In this document: positions 35,901 to 46,725 of the stretch, piece by piece
Position numbering within the stretch: position 1 is the stretch's first letter
How the letters are laid out: every line of letters begins with the position of its first letter
Source: Pseudocercospora fijiensis CIRAD86
Taxonomy: Eukaryota; Ascomycota; Dothideomycetes; Mycosphaerellales; Mycosphaerellaceae
DNA length: 64,000 nt
Assembly (NCBI RefSeq): GCF_000340215.1
Contig: NW_006921542.1
Coordinates: forward strand, 1,516,267 to 1,580,266
Direction of reading: 5' to 3'
Position numbers and translations under genes: made by a program
The notes under the pieces: generated by a model
The model's database searches: none
Told to the model about the DNA's origin: nothing
Seen by the model: the letters and a program-made list of their open reading frames with translations, nothing else

Positions 35901-36507
35901 GCAGTATCGTAAGGATATAGCGTCGGCATACTCTAAGATATTAAGTAAGGTTATTCGGCTCGAGTAGGAACGTTTCGGGGAGAAATCATTCTTTAAGGCT
36001 CTTATATAGTCTTTAAAAGACTAGAGTTATATCCTAAATAATAGCGAAGATCGGTATATATGCCTAAACTAGGATAATTTCTACCGATATTAGCCTGCGC
36101 CTAACACTAGGGAGGAGTTTAATTAGGGAGGCTAGGGATTTATATACTAATAGGAGCCTAGTAAGGCAGACCTTCCTACTAACTAGCGGTAGTCTAGCGC
36201 CCCTTTAGCGAAACCTGCTACCTACGCTTCGAAAGTCTCTACTCCTAGTAGAGTACTCCCGAACGTTAACTCCTAGCAGCTTATTACCCCTAAGAAACAG
36301 CCTCCTTAGCTATCTTCTTCGAAGCAGCCTACGAACCCTATAGCTAATCCGAATAAGCGACAGACCCGCTAGGATATACGGGCTAAGGCGACGCGGACCT
36401 AGGCTCTTATCGACTAATTTAACTAGTAAGGGCGAGGAGGCAATTATAGCGGCTAGGGCCGTAGAGGTAACTATAGTAGACTAGCGACTCGTAGTAGAAA
36501 GAAATAA
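32940..36507 (+). pseudogene. ORF3 of element C: large protein of unknown function
   Basis: I do not recognise this protein. The first frame runs from at least 32940 to about 34150 and contains KGTELTYYRLKEALFKGLP and a charged AATRRKATEDRR helix. The reading then moves by +1 base to a second frame running from about 34150 to TAA at 36505-36507. That part includes a Cys/Tyr-rich patch near 34435, long helical stretches (35880-36000) and a Pro/Ser/Gln-rich tail ending in RGG-like repeats (GRGGNYSG, RRGNYS) and RKK. RGG tails often bind RNA. There is no signal peptide or membrane segment, so it does not look like an envelope gene. Stops are RIP-type throughout, so it was a real coding block as long as gag-pro. 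It could be two adjacent genes or one gene with an intron or frameshift at 34150. Confidence 0.65.
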
Positions 36508-36512
36508 GTAAT

Positions 36513-36540
36513 AGGGTATAGTAGCTAGCTAGCTAGGATA
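36513..36540 (+). promoter_or_regulatory. CTAG-repeat boundary motif, copy 4 (after ORF3)
   Basis: GGGTATAG then TAGCTAGCTAGCTAGGATAC, six bases after the ORF3 stop. It is the best preserved left flank together with copies 1 and 2. Confidence 0.75.
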
Positions 36541-36588
36541 CCGTTATAGAATAGTTGGTTTGGTTTTCTTTTGCGTATTTAAGGTTTT

Positions 36589-36649
36589 TCAGTCCGGGAG
36601 GTAAAGAAGCGTTAGTCTAAGGGCAGACTTCTTAGTCCGGGAGGGAAAA
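36589..36649 (+). promoter_or_regulatory. Duplicated polypurine tract and hairpin before 3' LTR of element C
   Basis: AGTCCGGGAGGTAAA (near 36590) and AGTCCGGGAGGGAAAA (ending at 36649, directly before the LTR) are two versions of a polypurine tract. Between them lies a hairpin with arms AAGAAGCGTTAGTCT and AGACTTCTT. The second tract fits the primer for plus-strand DNA synthesis. Confidence 0.72.
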
Positions 36650-37006
36650 TGTAGTAGGGAAACCCGGCTTAGTATAGGGGTACACACTTGTACCCTCTCT
36701 CTCTTATTTTGTACCCCCGAACATATACAACTACCTTCATAATTAGATATACGTATACACGATATAAGGAGACACAGCTACGACAATATATAGCAAGAAA
36801 GACACAGGAAATATACCTAATCTAGCTACAATGTAGCCCTCCCTACGTCCGTTCTCTTCTTTTTAATATTTATAACGCCTTCCCTTCGAAGTATATAATA
36901 CTACGCCGACCCCTCGTAGTTACCTAAGAGACACTAAGTACAAGGCCTATAGCATACAGTTCCCTATATATATACCTCTACCTACGACCTACTTATCCCG
37001 CCTATA
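36650..37006 (+). repeat. 3' LTR of element C (357 bp)
   Basis: It starts with an unmutated TG (TGTAGTAGGG), while the 5' LTR starts TA. It ends CCGCCTATA and is followed by CTAG, the right target duplication. Confidence 0.92.
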
Positions 37007-37010
37007 CTAG

Positions 37011-40000
37011 TCTAATACTCGTCTAACAACTTAGCTATATCCTTAAAGGAGCCTTTAGCTTCTTACGAGTCCTATTTAGGTAAATAGCCTTGCTATCTTA
37101 ATAGGTACTCCTTCTCGCCTTATCTAGTCCGATGCTTTAGTATTCGTTCGACCGACTATAGCTCTTAACTATTAGCTAAGACTTCTTCTAACTTAGTAGG
37201 CGCTTTATCGCCTTTGCGCTAGTAATATAGCTTAAGGAGGGATACGTAGAAGGTGTTATAGATAGTATAATAAGGAGGAAGCTATAACTAATAGGCCTAT
37301 ACGGAGGAGCCCTTAACTTCTCGAATACGGAATAGGCTAATATACCTCGGTGCGAGCTTAGGCCTTGTTTTACTATTAGGTAATAGGTGTTTGCGGATAC
37401 GGAGGTTCTTTATACTAAGTATAACTATATCGCCTTGTTTAAAAGTTATTAGTATATAGCGCTTATTATAGTAGGTCTTTTAGTACTCTTAAGCCTTTGT
37501 TAGCTTCTAAGCTATCTTAGCGTAGATTTCTCGTATCTTCTAGACACGTTCTATTGCCGCTAGTGTTTCTAGTACTTAACGCGCTTCCCTTTCCTTACGC
37601 TCGGCCTCGAGCGTTAGTAGGTCTTATAGTAAAGTAGCGTTTTAGCCTATTATAGCTATATATAGCGAAAGCTTAGTTAATAAGTGTATACTATTGTTAT
37701 ATACGAATTCTATAGGCTATAGGAGGTTAACCTAGTCTTTAGGGTTCTTATTAATATAGCTACGTAGGTACTACTATAAGGTAGCATTCTGCCTCTCTAT
37801 TTGTCCGTTAGTCTATAGATAGAAGGCTATTAATAGCCGATGCTTTAGTCTTAGCTATAGGTATATTTCGGTCTAATAGTACGATATTAGTATCGATCTA
37901 CGATTAGATACTATCCTCTTAGGGGTTCCCTAGTAGATATAGAAGATATTATTCTATAGCGCTTCTGCTATATTAATAGTAGTCTAATCCTTCCGCGCCG
38001 GGATATATCGAGCGCCTTTAGTAAATCGATCTACTATAATAAGGATAGTATTATATATATCCTTGCTACCCCTACGCTTAGTAGGAGGAAGGCCTATAAT
38101 AAAGTCTATTATAAGCTCCGCGAATAGCTTCCTAGGAACAGGAAGTAAAGACAACTCGCTAAATAGCAAGTGCTTTAGTGCTTTAATACGCTAGTATACT
38201 ACGTAGGTCTATACGTATTCTTTTATATACCGTTTACTATTCGGCTAGTAGTATATACGCGATAGTAGCTCGTACGACCTCTCTATACTATAGTAACTAG
38301 CAAGCTTACTATTATAGTGTCGCTTTAAAAGCTCTTATCTAATCGATTGTTTAGCGGGGATATAGTATCTACACTTAAACTTTAAGTAACTTTTATCGTC
38401 GATCGACTAATTATTACTCTTACTAGATCGAGTCGTTCGCCTACTTATAAGCCTATTAATACGTTTAATAGCAAAGGCGTCCCTCTACTAAGCCTATAAT
38501 AGCTTATCTATAAACGATTAACTATCCCTATTTATAAGGTTATTTAATAGTACCCTTACTATCGAACGAGGTACGTATTATATCTATCTAATAGTACTAG
38601 TAGCCGGAACTACTATAACCTCTTCTATAGTGCTATCGCTATATAGGCTATTACTATAGATAGTAATGTCTTTAATCGAGTTATTATAGCTCGAGCGATC
38701 TACGTCCTTTCTAACGTATACTAGAAGAACGATAACTCCGCTATAGTATTTATTACCGCCGCGGGGTCCGGAGGTCCGCTTATCCTACGCTTGCTTATTA
38801 GTAATACGGGCTATAGCAATCTTATACTATAGGGTTAGAAACAATAAATTAATATACTAAGTCTCGCTATCGTAATTAGGTCGCCTCGATAGGCTATCGG
38901 TAGGGTTACTTACGCCTAGCCGGTATAATATATTAAAATCGAACCTAGCGAGCTAGACGGCCTATCTAGCCTATCGACCTATAACCCTTATAACCTTAGT
39001 AATACTACGTAGGTTGTCACAGTCTATACAGACCTAAATAGGGTGCTAAGTACTATCGAGATAGTAGCGCTAGTACTTAGAGGCTTCTACGATTACTAAG
39101 AGCTCTTACTTATAGGTCTCGTAACGACGCTCTATCTCGATTATCTTTCGTAAGAAGAAGTTAATCGGGTGCTAGTAGGTGTTATTAGCCTACTATAATA
39201 TAATAGCTAATATAGCGAACTATAAAGCGTTAGTTTCAATTCGGATCTGTTTGCTTAGTACAAAATAGTATAATAGAGGAACGTTAGTAAAGCGTTGCTT
39301 TAGACCGTTAAAAGCGGCTTGTGTTTTATTAGTCTATCTAAACTCTCTAGAAGGGTTAGCCTTAGTCTTAGCAAGCTTAGTTAACAGTATTACATGCCTC
39401 GAATAGCCCTTAATAAATCGACGGTAAAAGTTAGTAAAACCTAGGAATAATTAGAGTTCCTTAACGCTAGTAGGGGTTAGCTATTTAGTAATAGTTTTAA
39501 CCTAATTAGGGTCGGCCTTAATACTATTAGTTGATACGAGGAAGCCGAGGAAGGATACCTCCTTAGTAGTAAAGGTGTATTTGGAAGGCTTGTAATGTAA
39601 GCTATAGGCCCGTAGGCGGTTAAGTACCTTACGGACTATAGTCTAGTACTCCGCAATATTAGGTAAGTGTATATAAACTAGGATATCGTCTAGGTAAACT
39701 ATATAGAGGTAGTCTAATAGGCCTAATAGGGCCCGATTAATATAGGACTAGAATACAGTAGGGGCATTAGCTAGCCTAAATAGTATAACTAAGTACTCGA
39801 AATAGCTATAGCGAGTACGGAAGGCTGTTTTCTATTTATCGCCCTTACGAATACAGATACGATAGTACGTATCCTTAATATCCAACACAGTACAGAAATA
39901 GGCGCTAGATAGGCGATCGAGAGTCTTATTAATAAGCGGAAGTAGACAGCGGTCCTTAATAGTAACAGCATTAAGCCCTCGGTAATTAATATATAAACGT

Positions 40001-40960
40001 AGGCTACTATCCTTCTTAGGGACAAATAGGATTAGTATACTAGTAGGGCTGTTGCTACACTAAATTCGAGTATTAGCTAGGTTCTTATCTAGATATTTAC
40101 GTAATATAGCAAGGTCTCGTTTACTAAGGTTATAGAGGGGCCTAAAGGGGACCTCTTTACCCTCTATAATATTAATCTTATAATCCGTCTCTTTAAATAT
40201 AGGCAATATCGATGCTAGGTAGTGTTTAAATATATTAATATAGGTTTCTCGAATAGGCTATAGTATACGAGTACGCTAATTAGGGTCTATACTATTAGGG
40301 GGCATAGGTTTATCGTTATTACTACTAAGTAGATCGGTAGTCGGGTTAGCTAAGGCGGAGGCCGGTATTAGGTTGCTAATAAATAGAACCCTAATATCGT
40401 TAGGGCACTCGCTAATATTAATGTATTTAATGTCCTCTTTCCTAGCGATTCTGGATCGCTACTATTAGCTGCCTAGGTCTATAGCTACGGCGTATTGCTT
40501 AAGGACAGGGTTGCTAATAACAATATCCGATAGGAGGTTATCTGTATCTACTACGTAGGTAGTAAAATCTAGCAAGCGCTCGTTACCGAGGTCGTCTCTT
40601 AGTACTATAGGAATATAGTAAGCCCTATAGGTTAAGTGCCGAGCGTTATTAAACTAAGCAAGGGTTAGTATATTAGCCCTCTTTAGTTATCGAAGGTCTA
40701 ATTGCTTAGCTAGGTAGTAGTTAATAAAGGCACTAACCAAATTCCCTAGATCTAGTATAACCTTAGTCTTATAGTTAGTACCCTACGTGTCCTATATAAG
40801 ACAGGTACGTATAATAGCTAGTACAATGTCGATAGTTTTACGCCGTATAAGGCTAATAGTTAGTGCGGCGCTTACTCTTTTTTTAAAGGTTAGCCTATAG
40901 GGGTAGCGTTAGCCGCTAAAAGGTATTTCCTATATTTAGCGGAAGCGCGGTTAATCCGGG
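37011..40960 (-). pseudogene. pol of element B: protease, RT, RNase H, integrase, chromodomain
   Basis: Minus-strand reading gives, from right to left, the following. The RT at about 40100-39600 includes NYRGLNAVTIKD, a nearly stop-free stretch, and the catalytic YLDDIL at about 39682-39708. RNase H lies around 39300-38850. The integrase core has IIDFIIGLPPTKRRG and IIVDRFTKGARYIPARKD in an open run at 37984-38169. The chromodomain at about 37016-37160 has ERILKHRTR, KEYLLR, QGYLP and a final IAKLLDEY helix (Q inferred). The protease should lie near 40300-40700; I did not pin down its catalytic motif. Element C interrupts the frame directly after the chromodomain. Confidence 0.87.
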
Positions 40961-40969
40961 CCTAATCCC

Positions 40970-42350
40970 TTAGTTTATCGCATTAGCCTAGTAGATAGCT
41001 AGTACTGTTATAGTTAAAGCACTTTAATCCGGTTAGGGGGTTACTGTAGCTATTACTACTATTGTTAGTCGAGCGGTTAGTATTATATAGATACGAGCCC
41101 CTTCTATAGCCCCTATTATAGCCTCCTCTATATAGCCGCCGGCTATACCCTCTTCTACGGTTATTGTTACTATTCCTATTATTGTTAGTATTATTGTTTT
41201 AGTAGGACCCTTAGCTATTGCCTCTACGGGTACTACGATTGCCGCGGTTAGTACTAGCTAGTCGGATCCTCGATTCTAGTCGTTATTAAAGCTAGATAGC
41301 TCGTTTAGCTGTTTCTACCTCGACTATGAATTAAATACGTATTAGGTTAGCTTGTTTAAATATACGGCGACGGCCTAACTCGAGGATAAGCTCCTATCTA
41401 AGCTTTAGGCGTATTTCCGAGATCTATATAGAATTAGTCTTAGCTAGAAGGTTATCTTCGAGGGTTTTTAAATAGGCTTGAAATAAGCGAGCCGACTAAT
41501 TAGTCTTTTGTTTAGCTCGAAGGTACTAGTCCTAAGTATATTATTGCCTTAGTATAGGGTTTCTAAGGGTATCTAGTATAATGGTTTTGTAAGTTTGCTA
41601 CTAAATAGCAGTCTAATTAATAAGGGAGTTAAAATAGTTATCCTAGGTACGTTTTAGGTTACTATTAATATACTATATAGCGTATACAACTAATAAATAG
41701 TCGTCTAGAAAAGCCCTAGGTAGATTTCGCTAGTTAAGCTTATAGTTACGTATATAATTATTGTACTGCTTGCGACTAGAGCCGTTAAATGCAATATAGT
41801 CCTTAAGCTTAGTATCCTTCTTCTAGACTAATAGTAAGGAAGGTCCTACTATTAGTTTAGTAGTAGTTGTCGGGGCTTCCTAAAGGCGACGGAGCTCGAG
41901 GAGGTTATCCTTTAGCTACTATTCTTAACGTAGGGCAGTAAGCCTGTTTTAGGTAGCTTCTTAAAGTCTCCCTACTAGTTAGGGGCTAAAGGGTAGTTAG
42001 CTATATCGTCGATTAACAATGTTATTAAGAATGTCGTTAACAGGCAATTCTAGATTATTACCTAGAACTATAGGTTCTTTAGTAGGCCCTCTAGTAGGCT
42101 CTTTAGCGGGCACTTTAGTAGGTACTATGCTACTAGTGTTGTTATTGCTAGCGCTACTAGTAGCGCCGCGGTTGTTATTGTTATTGTTTCGTAATAAGCC
42201 GGCTATTATAATAAGAGGTAGCACTAATAATATATTATAGCCCCTTATAGTACGGATATAGCGGAATTAGTAGGTATCGGCCTAGTATAATTAACTTAGT
42301 ATAATAGGCCGTATAGAAGGCCTTGCTTAATAATCAGTACGGTTGTTTTA
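40970..42350 (-). pseudogene. gag of element B
   Basis: On the minus strand a CCHC zinc knuckle lies at 41021-40980, read C-F-N-Y-x4-Y-x4-C (the inferred ancestor has Cys and His in place of the Tyr residues). It is preceded by an Arg/Gly/Asn-rich segment (about 41080-41260, with RRRGYSRR and RGGYNRGY), typical of nucleocapsid. The N-terminal part includes an open run at 42224-41997 with a poly-Asn stretch followed by repeated Lys-Glu-Pro-Thr units. Confidence 0.78.
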
Positions 42351-42481
42351 GTAGAATAGTACGTATAGGTCCCGTTCTTCGGGCGTAATATAGTCAAATC
42401 GATAGTTTTCGTAGCTATACCGCTAAAAGCTTAAAATAAGGACTATCTAGCTACTACCCTTAAAGGGTAGATCGAATACTA

Positions 42482-42677
42482 TATAATAGGGGTTATATTA
42501 GCAGGTAGATAGGGTAGTAGTAGGTATAGTAGCATTCGATAGAGCTCTAGGAGGAGAAGGAGGAAGGTAGGCTAGTTAGCCTAACGCTAAGCGCTAAGCC
42601 CTACCTAAGGCATCGAGACCCTAGCTTTACTCGGCCTAGTTATATACTAATTACGTATAGCCCTTTTAGCCCTAACA
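42482..42677 (-). repeat. 5' LTR of element B (196 bp)
   Basis: It pairs with 21369-21564. Its outer end reads AACA, unmutated, where the partner has AATA. It is followed by ATAGG (42678-42682). Confidence 0.92.
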
Positions 42678-42682
42678 ATAGG

Positions 42683-43340
42683 TACCGGCTATACTTCTAA
42701 TTTTATCTCCGCGCTATACCTAAATCTAAGGTAAGAAGTAGAAACCTCGTGCCTTATATTTACTCGGTTATTACGGACACGAGCTATATTTAGACTAGTT
42801 TCTTTATATATCCTAACTTAGCGGATAGTAAGCGAAAGGGTAATAGAACGTTTATAATACCTCTCTTTTTAGACCTAAAATATAAAGGACCTAAGGAGCC
42901 CTAGTATTCTAACTATAAGTAGATTCTTTAGTATTAGTACTCTAATCCTCTATCCTATAAGGTAAATAGTAAGCCTATAAGAGAGAGACTTTAATAAGAG
43001 ATTCTCTATAATACGCAGCGCTTCTACACAGCTACAGACACTTACCAAGTCCGGCAAGTCGAAGATAAATTAAAATATCCCGGCTTTAATCGATACTATT
43101 CGTAGTTTAACTACGCTAAGAACTAGAAGTAGATATAACTAAAGAATAAGAGAAATCGTCGTCCGATTATTGCTCGCCGCTACTTATATAGCTAGGGCGA
43201 CCGAGGAGGAGATCGATAGTATATTAGTATAGTCGAGGGCTTATAATCGAAGTACGAGATAATATAGGCTTTTACTTGTTTAGAGTAACCTACTATATAG
43301 ATAACTAGGCGTACTACCATTAAATACTTACGACCTATAT
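42683..43340 (+). pseudogene. Unidentified coding remnant between the two H3-like genes
   Basis: One plus-strand frame from about 42760 to 43290 reads through RIP stops with a plausible protein composition, for example NLADSKRKGNRTFIIPLFLDLKY near 42820, then YPGFNRYY and RRPIIARRYLYS near 43085-43190. I recognise no family. A CpA-rich island lies at 43011-43065 in the same frame. Once element B is removed this frame would begin about 120 bp after the B target site and follow the second H3-like gene. It might be the upstream part of repeat R1, whose left end in R1a was cut by D1. Confidence 0.5.
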
Positions 43341-46067
43341 CCTAGGATACTATTCTTATACTTTTTATATACTTTTCTAATACCTTACCTATAAGGGCTC
43401 TACGATAACTAAGTAAATATAAGCTATAGGATTTCTACCTAGTACCTAAGCTATCGAGATAGGGCGGAGTTAAATTTAGAGGTATAGCCGGCACTCGAAG
43501 CCGGTATATAGAGATAGTAGTATGCCTCTTTCTACTAAATAGCTAGCTTGTTTAGTATACCCTACCGTAGTATAGGTATTTATTATATTTCCTAGTAATA
43601 GGCCTAGGTTACTTATAAGATTACTATAGCTAGTACCTCTAGCTAGGTCTTAATCCCTATAGATAGTTAGATAGTATAGAGTACTATTATAGTAATAATA
43701 GTAGAAACTATCTAGATAGAATTTCCTAAGTTCTCTTTATAAAGCAAGTCGCTATTTTACTATCTAGCGGATAAGTATTTAGACTTCTAGACGAGGAAGA
43801 TAGTTTGGAATCTAATCGAATTACTAAAGAATATCTATAGTATAGTAGGATACTATTATAACCCCGACTATTTATTAAAAGGAGGCTTTTACCGTATTAC
43901 TATACCGGCTATAGGTAGCGGCTATAATTTAAAGTTTGCCGTACCTGCCTCTTCTAGCCGTATCTATACTTTTTAGCTATACCTACCTTCTTTCCTTACT
44001 CTAACATTACTATAATATAGACTTACGCGACGCTTACTCTATTGCCTAGCGATACCGCGATAGTATCTCTCTCGCTATATATAACCTTCGTATCGATACC
44101 TATACCTCTATACTCTATATCTACTATCTCCGCTATATCCTCGCTCCGCGCGCGCCTCCGTATATATTCGTAACGTACTCTTTTATTAATTCGACGACTT
44201 TTATAATACCGAGTCTACTTAACTAAGTTACGACGTCTCGTAAGAAGGAACCTAGTACTTCTACGAATCGTAATAAGACGGGGCCTACTAGAAAGAGTAT
44301 AGTATATCTACGAAAGAAGGCTACTACTACTACCGCTAGCTCTAGTACTAGAAAGCGCGTCGCGGACAAGGATCCGCGTAAGACGACGACTAGTGCTTCT
44401 ACTACTAATAGTACCAATCGTACGAAGCGTCGATAGCGCCTAGAAAGTAAGTCTTATCTATAGCCGGTAGCGTAGCCGGTATTCTAACTTCTTTTTACTA
44501 ATCCTCCTTTAGCTATAGAACTTTATAAGATTCGGAAGTATTAGAGTATTAGTAAACTCCTTATCTATAAAGCTCCTTTCTAACGACTTATTCGTAAAAT
44601 TTCCTAGTATAGTATATTAGACTCTCGCTTCTAAGCCTCGATAATAGAAGCCCTTTAAGAGGATAAAGAAGCCTACCTAGTTTATATCCTCGAATATATA
44701 TATTTCTTTTAACTCTTTTCGAATAATACTGATACTATTTTAGCTCTTAACTATATAGCTATCTACGCGAAGCGTATTACGATTAGAGATAAGGATTTTA
44801 AAGCCCTCGATTGGATTCTTAAAGGCTAGAATGTCTATATTCGAGATAGTAGTAGATAGGATAGATATTCTAGTAGGAAAAATATTCTTAGTATTATCTA
44901 TAAGCGTTTCTATATACGAAATACGCCGCTATTATACGGCGCTATATAGCGCGCTCTAAATACTCTTTAAGTATATATATATATAGTATAGTATACTTTA
45001 TTAGCCGTACGGAATAGGAGTCTTAAAAGATTCCGCTAGTACTAAGGAGTAAAAATACCGGCTATACTACTAGGTCTTACGAAGAACTAAAAGAAGATAG
45101 ATATTCTAGTTAATTTGTCTTAGTTTAGATTATTAGAAAAGGAAAAAGAAGATAAAGCAGGAAGGTTAAAGAACCTAATACTAATCTTTATAGGAATTAC
45201 CCCTAGTTTCTAGACTATATTATATACCTACCTTCGTAACTCTACCTAATACTCCCTCTAAATATCCTTATACTCTACCTACTAGAAATTTAACTAGGTA
45301 CCTAGTTTTATAGTAGCCTCTATATCTTTTACTATCTTCTATTAGTTAAAACTCCTCGATAGTAGCCTCTACCTCCTTATATAATATAAAGTAACTTCCT
45401 ACCTAATACTTTATATCTACTAAATAACTAAGAGTTCTAAGAAACGAACTGGTATTCGGCCTTTGTATAGCGAGTAACTAGTAGAACGTAGTATAGAGCT
45501 ACTTTATAGCTATTTTATATACTATACCGGTACCGAGGAAGGAGCTATCCTAGTACTTAATCTTAGAGAATAGTTTAGTAGGAAAGTATTAAAACTTCTT
45601 AAGGAGGGCTTAGAGGGAAATTAATAAGTTCTATTTAGATCTATATAAAGATATACTACTAAGCAGTTAGGGAATTAATTAGGGTACGGAAGGATAAAAT
45701 TTATATCTAATAAGTGCAGTTTCCAAACTATACCACAACAGCTTGTGGATATATACTTTTAATTAGTTAGTATCTTTAGCTAGTTATTTATAGATTTAGG
45801 GTACTATAGGTACCTTCGTATAACTAAAAAATACCGGCTACTCTACCGGCTATACTCTCGTATCTTTTTAAGGGCTTGCTTCGAGTTATGTGTATATTCC
45901 TATACTTCTTAGCAACCGATAAATTCTATAGTTCTAACCTACTACCCCTATAGTTACTTAGTAAAAGAACCTAAACCAAACTAGATCTTCGGCTTAGTAA
46001 ACTAAACGAAGCTAACCCGAACTACTATAGGGTCTAGAAACTCTATATAGAACGAGGGGAGGGCTAC
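43341..46067. repeat. Dispersed repeat R1, copy b
   Basis: It is homologous to 1721-4284 and collinear apart from an extra block at about 43644-43825. It carries the second copy of the spliced H3-like gene. The right end extends about 40 bp further than R1a and stops at the solo LTR. The 12-bp motif arrays are shorter and more mutated than in R1a. Confidence 0.85.
44230..44970 (+). pseudogene. Histone H3-like variant gene with two introns, RIP-inactivated (copy b)
   Basis: This is the paralogue of 2404-3181 with the same structure. Exon 1 is at 44230-44446, with a stop-free basic tail (about 70 codons) until a TAG at 44434. Intron 1 (44447-44512) has GTAAGT, a TTACTAAT branch site and TTTAG. 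Exon 2 (44513-44695) is again exactly 183 bp. Intron 2 (44696-44743) is again 48 bp, but its donor has changed from GT to AT, a RIP-type transition. Exon 3 runs 44744-44970, with the same 227 bp and TAA. The core reads IRKY, APF-x-RLIRKI, SRF-x-ASI, EAYLV, LNYIAIYAKRITIRDKDFKALDWI. Exon 1 is 24 bp shorter than in copy a. The matching exon lengths and phases in both copies support the gene model strongly. Confidence 0.85.
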
Positions 46068-46725
46068 TACTATAGTAGCTATCCGGAATATATCGATACG
46101 GCCTATAAGCTAGCTGCTATACTATAAGGCAATATCGGACCTAAGTTACCCTAGTAGTAGGGGCTCCTAGCGAAGTAGGTCGCCTATTTAGCTATATAAC
46201 GTAATATCTAAGAGACTTCCGTAGAGGCCCTATATAGTATACTAATACGTTATACCTCTTTCGAGGAGCGATAGAACTATACCGAACGACGCGTACGCGC
46301 GTACGAACGATAGTAGGTAGGATATAAAAGAGCGCTATAGGATAGATCCGAGCGGTAGGAAGGATCCGGAGGATATAGAAGAGCTAGGAGAAATATATTT
46401 ACTTAGAAGCGGTTAAAGGAGATAAGAGCGTTCGCGCTCGCGCTTAGCGTATAGGGAAGTACCTAAAGATATTAGTTTATTAAGTCGTAAGTAAGTAATA
46501 TATATATAGCTATACTTACGCGCCTAACGCGTTAGACTTTTATAAGATAGGATACTTAGGAAGGAGGTCTCTCTCTAAAGCTCCCTTCTTTCTTCTCTTC
46601 CTAGTTCGTATTATATAGATACTAGCTCTATTAATTTAGGACGTCCCTTAGCTAAGGTTAAAGTTTAGTTTAGCTTAGCTTAAAGATTTATATATATCTA
46701 TACTACTTAGCCTCTAACCCTTATA
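46068..46725 (+). mobile_element. Solo LTR of family D
   Basis: It is homologous to the D LTR over its full length but in the opposite orientation to D1-D3, at 658 bp with small deletions. No internal element sequence adjoins it and no clear target duplication is visible. It separates R1b from R2b. Confidence 0.82.

Larger units (their letters stand above)
22857..37006 (+). mobile_element. Element C: giant (14.15 kb) gypsy-like LTR retrotransposon with an extra coding block
   Basis: It has two 357-bp LTRs (22857-23213 and 36650-37006) and a CTAG duplication, inserted into element B. On the plus strand it holds a 763-bp leader, gag-pro (23977-27345), pol (about 27510-31931) and a third block (about 32940-36507) of unknown function. 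A motif containing TAGCTAGCTAGCTAGG stands before, between and after the three blocks. It is the least RIP-damaged unit in the window: CpA is still present and gag-pro and pol each keep a single frame over more than 3 kb with stops but no indels. Typical gypsy elements are 5-8 kb. Confidence 0.9.
21369..42677 (-). mobile_element. Element B: complete Ty3/gypsy chromovirus, interrupted by element C
   Basis: The LTRs are 196 bp each (21369-21564 and 42482-42677) with a perfect ATAGG duplication. The element lies on the minus strand: gag is at the right, followed leftwards by protease, RT, RNase H, integrase and chromodomain, which ends near 37010. Element C (22857-37006) is inserted just after the chromodomain. 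Without C the element is about 7.16 kb. Its pol is better preserved than that of A; some domains keep stretches of 60-80 codons with few stops. Confidence 0.92.

Noticed and set aside
32940..36507. Envelope gene in element C
   Set aside because: No signal peptide, transmembrane segment or furin-like site; the RGG-like basic tail argues for a nucleic-acid-binding protein.
39789..40025. Open frame of 78 codons on the minus strand
   Set aside because: The real RT frame of element B lies in another minus-strand frame here (NYRGLNAVTIKD); this one is a hydrophobic shadow.
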